From the NCBI GenBank assembly GCA_017480325.1, contig JAFVAY010000016.1, forward strand, positions 18,315 through 82,314: 64,000 nucleotides of DNA, read 5' to 3'. A program made the translations under genes and the position numbers. Source of the DNA: Clostridiales bacterium. GTDB lineage: Bacteria > Bacillota > Clostridia > Saccharofermentanales > Saccharofermentanaceae. Of this stretch, positions 61,745 to 64,000 are shown piece after piece. Below the pieces are notes generated by a model that was not told the origin of the DNA, did not search any database, and was given only the letters and a program-made list of their open reading frames with translations. How positions within the stretch are numbered: position 1 is the first letter of the stretch; every line of letters starts with the position of its first letter.

Positions 61745-62504
61745 TATTGCATCTGCTTTCTCGACCGGGAAGGCTTTTATCCCTTTCATAACATGCGGCG
61801 ATCCGGATCTTGAGACCACTGCAGCTGTCGTACGCGCGGCGGTTGATAACGGTGCTTCTTTGGTAGAACTCGGAATTCCTTTCTCCGACCCCACGGCTGA
61901 AGGTCCGGTTATTCAGGGTGCGAATATCCGCGCTCTGACCGGCGGAGTTACAACGGATAAAGTATTTGATCTGGTTAGGGATCTTCGTCAGGATGTGACG
62001 GTTCCTATGGTCTTTATGACTTATGCAAATGTCGTTTTCTCATACGGGGCGGAGCGGTTTATCTCAACTTGCCGCGACATCGGCATTGACGGCTTGATCC
62101 TGCCGGATCTGCCGTACGAGGAGAAGGAGGAATTCCTCCCTCTGTGCCGCGAGTATGGGGTTGACCTGATTTCCCTGATCGCGCCTACCTCCGAGAACCG
62201 TATCGCTATGATAGCCAAGGAGGCAGAAGGGTTTATTTATCTCGTATCTTCTTTAGGCGTTACCGGAGTTCGCTCTGAGATCAAGACGGATTTGGAGTCT
62301 ATCGTGAAAGTAATTCGAGAGAATACTTCCGTTCCCTGCGCTATCGGATTCGGCATATCAACTCCCGAGCAGGCAGCGAAAATGTCGTCGATCTCCGACG
62401 GCGCTATCGTGGGATCTGCTATAATTAAGATACTGGAGAAATACGGTAAGGACGCGGCTCCTTACGTAGGAGAGTATGTTAAGTCTATGGTAGAGGCGAT
62501 ATGA
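61737..62504 (+). CDS. trpA: tryptophan synthase alpha chain
   Basis: 255 residues. Catalytic Glu in [10 protein letters not shown] and Asp in the same segment ([12 protein letters not shown]), then [12 protein letters not shown] and [12 protein letters not shown]. It releases indole from indole-3-glycerol phosphate. Last biosynthetic gene of the operon; overlaps the MscS gene by 4 bases (ATGA). Confidence 0.95.
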   Translation: MSNIASAFSTGKAFIPFITCGDPDLETTAAVVRAAVDNGASLVELGIPFSDPTAEGPVIQGANIRALTGGVTTDKVFDLVRDLRQDVTVPMVFMTYANVVFSYGAERFISTCRDIGIDGLILPDLPYEEKEEFLPLCREYGVDLISLIAPTSENRIAMIAKEAEGFIYLVSSLGVTGVRSEIKTDLESIVKVIRENTSVPCAIGFGISTPEQAAKMSSISDGAIVGSAIIKILEKYGKDAAPYVGEYVKSMVEAI

Positions 62505-63310
62505 CGCGTGAACAAATAATTGTCGGACTGCTTGTAACCGTCGTATTCGTAGCGGCGATCTTCGTGTTGCTTCGAATCAACAGGCGCGTCTTCAGAAAGC
62601 TTCACGAGAAGAAGAAAGCACTGCAGCTCGTGTTCTTCGAGAAGGTCGCAAGTACCGCCATAATTATCGCCGGCGTTATTCTGACAATCTCCCTGTGGGG
62701 CGGCTTCGATTCACTGTGGAAGACTGTGCTCGGCGGAACGGCAATCGTCAGTGCGGTGCTCGCCTTCGCGGCTCAGGACGCGATCAAAGACATCCTCGGC
62801 GGTCTTATGATAAGCATCAACAAGCCTTTCGAGATAGGCAACCGCATCGAGCTCGAGGACGGGACCACGGGCATCGTAACTGATATCACTATGCGACACG
62901 TGGTTATCCTCAAAATGGACACAGTGTACGCGATTATTCCCAACAGCAAACTCAATTCAATGAGCCTTGTGAACTATAGTTATAACTCAGATATGAGGTC
63001 CGCGAGGTTTGATTTCCACGTGGCGTATGATACCGATATGAAGAAGGCGATGGAGGTTGTCCTGGATGCGATCAAGGCGTCGCCCTACAGCATCCCCGGC
63101 AAGAAGGTCAAGGATAAGCTCGAGTACGCACCGATTTACTTCATGGCGTATGAAGACAGCAGCCTGAAGCTCTCGACGACCGTGTACTTTAAGTTCCCCA
63201 CTACTTCGGAGGTCATCATCTCTGACATCAACTTGAGAGTAAACGAAGCCTTCAAGGAGAACGGCATCGAGATTCCTTATCAGTACGTCAACGTTGTTGA
63301 GCGGAATTGA
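62501..63310 (+). CDS. MscS-type mechanosensitive channel cotranscribed with trp genes
   Basis: 269 residues. Two or three membrane spans fill the first 90 residues (LLVTVVFVAAIFVLL, IIIAGVILTISLWGG, and the pore helix GTAIVSAVLAFAAQDAIKDILGG); the beta domain follows (KPFEIGNRIELEDGTTGIVTDITMRHVVI). This is the compact MscS core. ATG 62501 overlaps the trpA stop, so it is the eighth gene of the trp operon and under the same T-box. MscS homologues can export amino acids (the Corynebacterium MscCG glutamate exporter), so a link to tryptophan or its intermediates is possible, though unproven. Confidence 0.88.
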   Translation: MTREQIIVGLLVTVVFVAAIFVLLRINRRVFRKLHEKKKALQLVFFEKVASTAIIIAGVILTISLWGGFDSLWKTVLGGTAIVSAVLAFAAQDAIKDILGGLMISINKPFEIGNRIELEDGTTGIVTDITMRHVVILKMDTVYAIIPNSKLNSMSLVNYSYNSDMRSARFDFHVAYDTDMKKAMEVVLDAIKASPYSIPGKKVKDKLEYAPIYFMAYEDSSLKLSTTVYFKFPTTSEVIISDINLRVNEAFKENGIEIPYQYVNVVERN

Positions 63311-63351
63311 CAGAGCGTTTCTTCTCTATTCGCGAAGCAATTTAAGGGCGC

Positions 63352-63429
63352 AATAAAGGAGCACACAACTCCCTGTTTAACGCTTTTACTATATCTAGAC
63401 CCCTAGGAGTTAGCGCGTGCCCCTTTATC
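63352..63429. repeat. long imperfect inverted repeat after the trp operon
   Basis: ATAAAGGAGCAC (63352-63363) pairs with GTGCCCCTTTAT (63418-63429, one mismatch) around a second stem AACTCC / GGAGTT. No T run follows, so it is not a plain terminator. No gene is seen in 63311-63546. Confidence 0.5.
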
Positions 63430-63546
63430 ACCAACTATAAACGTAATTTTATGGTACAAATAACGCTCAGCTTTGACAATAGTATAATCATGGATTTTTG
63501 ATATGTGTAAAGAAATTGTAATATAATCCGGGCTGCGCACACGTCT

Positions 63547-64000
63547 TTACCCGGCCTTCGCCTCCGCGAGTTTAATTACTGTGTTAATAGGCAAATCAAA
63601 GTTTTCTGCTATATCCTCTAATGACATTTTTCCTTTCGTTATTGCGATTGAGGCAAGGTTTATTTTGTTGAGTTCTTCGCCTTCTCTTCTGCCTTCCCTT
63701 AGAATTCTCTCATATTCGCTGCCCATTTTATCCTGTCCCTCCTTTGTTTCCTTTAAGTATCTGACCTTATTTGCTATTGTCGTGTGATACATGTCCTTCG
63801 CATTTTTGCATCTGATGTCATGTATCAGTTTGCCTCTTTCCGTTGATACATCGTTATAGGATGTATTCACATATATTATATGCCTGCCATCCTCAAAATG
63901 CTCGCCATTCTCGGCATCAAAGGTCTCATACGTATATATCTGTTTACCCTTCTTTCTGACATCCTTCTCAGTAATGAATATCACATACGAATCCTTTAAC
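63547..64000 (-). CDS. Rpn-family PD-(D/E)XK nuclease/transposase-like protein, 5' end outside the window
   Basis: The frame is open to the right edge of the window; the visible C-terminal 150 codons include SYVIFITEKDVRKKGKQIYT, HIIYVNTSYND and a charged region GSEYERILREGRREGEELNK before the end (MSLEDIAENFDLPINTVIKL). This is the C-terminal part of Rpn-type recombination-promoting nucleases, a family related to transposases that is abundant in gut Clostridia. The catalytic N-terminal domain is not visible. A GTG at 63984 is not a true start. Confidence 0.82.
   Translation of the reverse strand, partial: LKDSYVIFITEKDVRKKGKQIYTYETFDAENGEHFEDGRHIIYVNTSYNDVSTERGKLIHDIRCKNAKDMYHTTIANKVRYLKETKEGQDKMGSEYERILREGRREGEELNKINLASIAITKGKMSLEDIAENFDLPINTVIKLAEAKAG

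Overview
The window looks like chromosomal DNA of a strictly fermentative, Gram-positive member of the Clostridia (a Lachnospiraceae/Oscillospiraceae-like gut or rumen anaerobe). The evidence is a glycyl-radical pyruvate formate-lyase with its activase, a tRNA-Trp T-box ahead of a complete trp operon, a BlaI/M56 sensor pair, LytTR-DUF3021 and PadR-HAAS pairs, strong AGGAGG ribosome-binding sites and moderate GC. The genus assignment is inference.

Layout. 1-1720: end of an unknown gene, tRNA-Ser(UGA), then a mosaic of decayed integrative-element pieces (integrase C-terminus, unidentified fragment, excisionase-like HTH gene, possible AbiEii C-terminus). 1777-6404: zinc-ribbon membrane protein, DUF6020-type membrane protein and a UGM-like flavoprotein. 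6407-9441: LysR regulator divergent from an aldo/keto reductase and an iron alcohol dehydrogenase. 9595-15906: metzincin-like lipoprotein, tRNA-Thr, Lgt, a cytidylate-kinase-like/nuclease-like fusion, HPRT, and a REC-GGDEF-EAL protein with an HPt partner. 15991-20611: M56/BlaI pair, Fic and other gene wrecks, an AlbA_2 regulator behind phased repeats, and a 36-bp perfect palindrome. 20883-30485: RlmD-like methyltransferase, PBP1A, pflB, pflA, HAD phosphatase, DUF2130 protein and a YczE-type membrane protein. 30577-39909: tRNA-Ser(GCU), reductase, hydrolase, LytTR/DUF3021, PadR/HAAS, lipoprotein, and a zinc-ribbon Ser/Thr kinase with an HTH partner. 39940-44272: type I toxin-antitoxin locus followed by AT-rich accessory genes (EcsC, DUF4214, DUF6994). 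44640-53677: a large helicase-nuclease gene broken at an A9 tract, epsC, and a large surface protein gene broken at a G8 tract with a second G8 tract in its promoter region. 53882-64000: HTH-AAA-PD(D/E)XK protein with its own operator-like repeats, T-box, trpEGDCFBA, an MscS channel and the end of an Rpn-type nuclease gene.

The points most worth following up are four. (1) Homopolymer-based switching of the surface protein, with tracts in both the coding region and the promoter, and a similar tract in the defence-like helicase. (2) A complete type I TA module whose 38-residue holin-like toxin is easily missed. (3) A recurring promoter design in which the -10 box ends 6-9 nt before ATG, predicting leaderless mRNAs for at least seven genes. 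(4) Phased 11/12-bp repeats in front of an AlbA_2 regulator.
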